Positions 6,042 through 7,571 of a stretch of DNA of 7,571 nucleotides are shown here, piece after piece; the stretch's first letter is position 1; every line of letters begins with the position of its first letter. The translations under genes were made by a program, and so were the position numbers. Origin of the DNA: CAYSYY01 sp964576115 [NCBI: uncultured Gemmatimonadota bacterium] (GTDB taxonomy: Bacteria; Blakebacterota; Blakebacteria; Blakebacterales); contig CAZNUA010000076.1 in assembly GCA_964576115.1 (NCBI GenBank), forward strand, positions 5,425 to 12,995, in the 5' to 3' direction. The notes under the pieces are model-generated. The model was not told the origin of the DNA. It made no database searches and saw only the letters and a list, made by a program, of their open reading frames with translations.

Positions 6042-7190
6042 GTGGATAATCCTTTCCGATATGGCCGCATTGTACGCGGCAAGTACTTCGCCGACCGCGA
6101 GAAAGAGCTGGAGGATCTGAAACGAGAGGTTCTCTCCGGGGGGCGTGTATTTCTCGTCTCACCCAGGCGGTTCGGGAAAACCTGTCTCCTCTTCAATCTC
6201 ATCGATCGACTTCGTGAGAAGGATACTCCCTGCGCCTACCTCGATCTGAACGCCTGCCCCGATCTGGCCGAGTTCAGTGGGGCGGTGACCGCCGAGACTG
6301 CTCGCGCGATTGAATCCAATGCTGATAAGCTCTCGAAGATGCTGGCCACGCTGACCCACCTGAGGCCCCGGGTCACAGTATCCCCGGACGGGTCCATGAC
6401 CATCGGGGCTGAAATGTCCTCACCTTCTACCGATCCCCTGGCGGGACTGATCGAGGGACTGGATCATGCCGAATCCCTGGCAGCCCGCCAGAGCAGGCGC
6501 ATGCTCATCGTATTCGACGAGTTCTCCGATATTTCGAAGTACGACGGTGAGAAAGTGGAAAAGGCCCTCAGGTCAGCAATCCAGCGTCACGAGCATCTGT
6601 CCTATATCATGGCGGGATCTGAGCAATCCGTGATGATCTCGATGATCCGGGAGACAGGTCGGCCTTTCTATCGCCTCGGGAGGGTCATGGAACTGGGCCC
6701 CATACCGAGGAAGGAGTACGCGGAATTCATCTCGGGCTGGTTCGAGCGAGGTGGATACGATATTCCCGAGGGTGCTGTGCAGCGGATACTCGACCTCGGC
6801 GAAGATGTACCCCACAATATCCAGAGGCTCTGTCATGCGATCTGGGAAGCGGCCCGAAACGACGCGGAGGTCACTACAGAACACATCGAGCGAGCACCCT
6901 TCGAGATTGCGCAGCAGGATTCCCCCCTCTATGAAATACTCTGGCAGAACGCGTCCCAGCTCCAGAGGTCGTTGCTTATCGCCCTCGTGGAAGATCCCGG
7001 CCTCAGTCCCCTTTCCAAGGAGTTCATGCTCAAGCACGGCCTGGGGCCACCTTCTTCCATCCAGGCTTCTCTCCGCTCCTTGATGAAGAAGGGTCTGGTG
7101 ATCCACGCAATCGGAGGGAACTACGAACTGACCGATGGATTCATGGGATACTGGATCCGGGGCGTTCTCAAAAAGCGGAGCGAGCTCTAG
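6042..7190 (+). CDS. Archaeal-type P-loop ATPase (ATPase_2 / STAND-like AAA+) with C-terminal winged helix
   Basis: Cytosolic NTPase of 382 aa (GTG start) in the family of archaeal-type ATPases also found scattered in bacteria; cellular role unknown. It opens with DNPFRYGRIVRGKYFADREK, the family's characteristic N-terminal block. Walker A is SPRRFGKT (40-47, Lys46) and Walker B is MLIVFDEF (154-161, Asp159-Glu160). GSEQSVM (192-198) sits at the sensor position, followed by FYRLGRVMELGPI (209-221). A helical lid with DVPHNIQRLC lies at about 255-264. Residues about 303-375 look like a winged helix-turn-helix ending in the family-like YELTDGFMGYWIRG, suggesting DNA or partner binding. Key ATPase residues are intact. 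There is no signal peptide or membrane segment. GC in a sampled line is about 57%, against about 65% in the peptidase gene, suggesting separate ancestry. No partner gene (toxin, nuclease, transposase) is adjacent on its left; its right side is gene-poor. Confidence 0.88.
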   Translation: MDNPFRYGRIVRGKYFADREKELEDLKREVLSGGRVFLVSPRRFGKTCLLFNLIDRLREKDTPCAYLDLNACPDLAEFSGAVTAETARAIESNADKLSKMLATLTHLRPRVTVSPDGSMTIGAEMSSPSTDPLAGLIEGLDHAESLAARQSRRMLIVFDEFSDISKYDGEKVEKALRSAIQRHEHLSYIMAGSEQSVMISMIRETGRPFYRLGRVMELGPIPRKEYAEFISGWFERGGYDIPEGAVQRILDLGEDVPHNIQRLCHAIWEAARNDAEVTTEHIERAPFEIAQQDSPLYEILWQNASQLQRSLLIALVEDPGLSPLSKEFMLKHGLGPPSSIQASLRSLMKKGLVIHAIGGNYELTDGFMGYWIRGVLKKRSEL

Positions 7191-7446
7191 CCGAGACATC
7201 CCGTCAAGGAACAGGGATAAGTAGCTGAATTTCACCGTCATTGCCGTTTTCCGGGGTTTCCGGGTCCCTTCAGCCGGATATGAGGCCTCTGTGTAGCTGA
7301 TGACACCCGGGAAGAGCTGCTTTCATACTCTCGGGCACCTCACCACAGCCTCCATACGCTCTCAAAGGCCCGGAACCGCCACGCAGACCGGAATTCAGGC
7401 ATACTCCCACCTGTTAGGGTCTCGCACTGTAATGGGATCGGCGCGC
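7191..7446. other. Gene-poor stretch after the ATPase gene
   Basis: No reading frame here has a plausible start, SD and protein-like composition; stops are frequent on both strands. ATCCC (7198-7202) can pair with GGGAT (7214-7218), a 5-bp stem with no T-run, too weak to call a terminator. An imperfect hairpin, CCCG plus AGAG pairing with CTCTCGGG, lies around 7307-7336. The composition is mixed and unlike the coding DNA to the left. It may be decayed sequence or the flank of a mobile element, but I see no terminal repeats that would prove this. Confidence 0.4.
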
Positions 7447-7571
7447 TCAGGCTGACTCGGCCACGGCGAGCAGTTCCGGCGGCGACCGGCTCGAGGTCAC
7501 CAGCGACTCACCCGGACGCCATGAATATAATATGAGCTGTGCCCACCGCATGCGGCACCGACGCTCAAACG
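7447..7571 (-). CDS. Possible 3' end of a gene entering from the right edge
   Basis: On the - strand a frame is open from the window edge to a TGA at 7449-7447, giving about 41 codons. It reads near the edge FERRCRMRWAQLI and ends PPELLAVAESA. The RMRWAQLI segment weakly recalls the region before the zinc-ribbon in some IS91-like transposases, but the expected CPxCG that would follow is absent, so a broken transposase tail is only a speculation. An AT-rich patch (7524-7533) interrupts the high-GC composition, which argues against intact coding. The fragment could equally be a chance open frame. Confidence 0.2.
   Translation of the reverse strand, partial: FERRCRMRWAQLILYSWRPGESLVTSSRSPPELLAVAESA

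Noticed and set aside
7191-7446. Resemblance of the GAAATTCAGCTACTTATCCC stretch (- strand, about 7220-7240) to insertion-sequence ends
   Set aside because: I could not find a matching inverted copy on the other side of the ATPase or a target-site duplication, and the impression rests on vague similarity.
7532-7571. Possible + strand gene start (ATG AGC TGT...) open to the window edge
   Set aside because: Only 13 codons, no SD, and TATAAT sits immediately in front of the ATG. The TATAAT itself has no convincing -35 at 16-18 bp, so I did not call a promoter.
1-7571. CRISPR arrays, tRNA/rRNA genes, riboswitches
   Set aside because: No regularly spaced repeats, tRNA-like T-loop plus acceptor stems, or conserved rRNA stretches were seen in the intergenic regions on either strand.

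Overview
The window is high-GC bacterial DNA (about 65% in the protein-coding lines I sampled by hand). It holds one 5'-truncated gene, three complete genes and a gene-poor right end. A PbpC-type penicillin-binding protein points to a Gram-negative, peptidoglycan-making bacterium. The large secreted S9 peptidase is a type I associate with Gemmatimonadota, the FCB group and related phyla. I would not name a species or a phylum from this window.

Layout: (1) 1-2004, + strand, pbpC without its N-terminus. (2) 2005-2748, - strand, a LOG/TIGR00730 Rossmann-fold nucleosidase whose stop codon abuts the pbpC stop with no spacer. (3) 2749-2938, a divergent intergenic region with a perfect 15-bp dyad and two in-frame Shine-Dalgarno/ATG units. 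(4) 2939-5839, + strand, an exported prolyl-oligopeptidase-family (S9) serine peptidase with an intact catalytic triad. (5) 5840-6041, an intergenic region that ends in a good sigma70-type promoter. (6) 6042-7190, + strand, an archaeal-type (ATPase_2/STAND-like) P-loop ATPase with a C-terminal winged helix, lower in GC than its neighbours. (7) 7191-7571, no convincing complete gene; a reading frame on the - strand enters from the right edge and stops at 7447.

The genes do not form one pathway. PbpC acts in the periplasm on peptidoglycan and the S9 enzyme is exported. LOG is a cytosolic purine-nucleotide salvage-type enzyme, and the ATPase is probably a cytosolic regulatory or mobile-element-associated protein of unknown target. 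Gene orientation (+, -, +, +), separate upstream regions and the ATPase's own promoter suggest four independent transcription units. I found no CRISPR array, tRNA, rRNA or intact insertion sequence, and no strong case for a new multi-gene system. The most interesting parts are the lone ATPase with its promoter/repeat region, the regulatory symmetry at 2793-2807, and the untidy right end.
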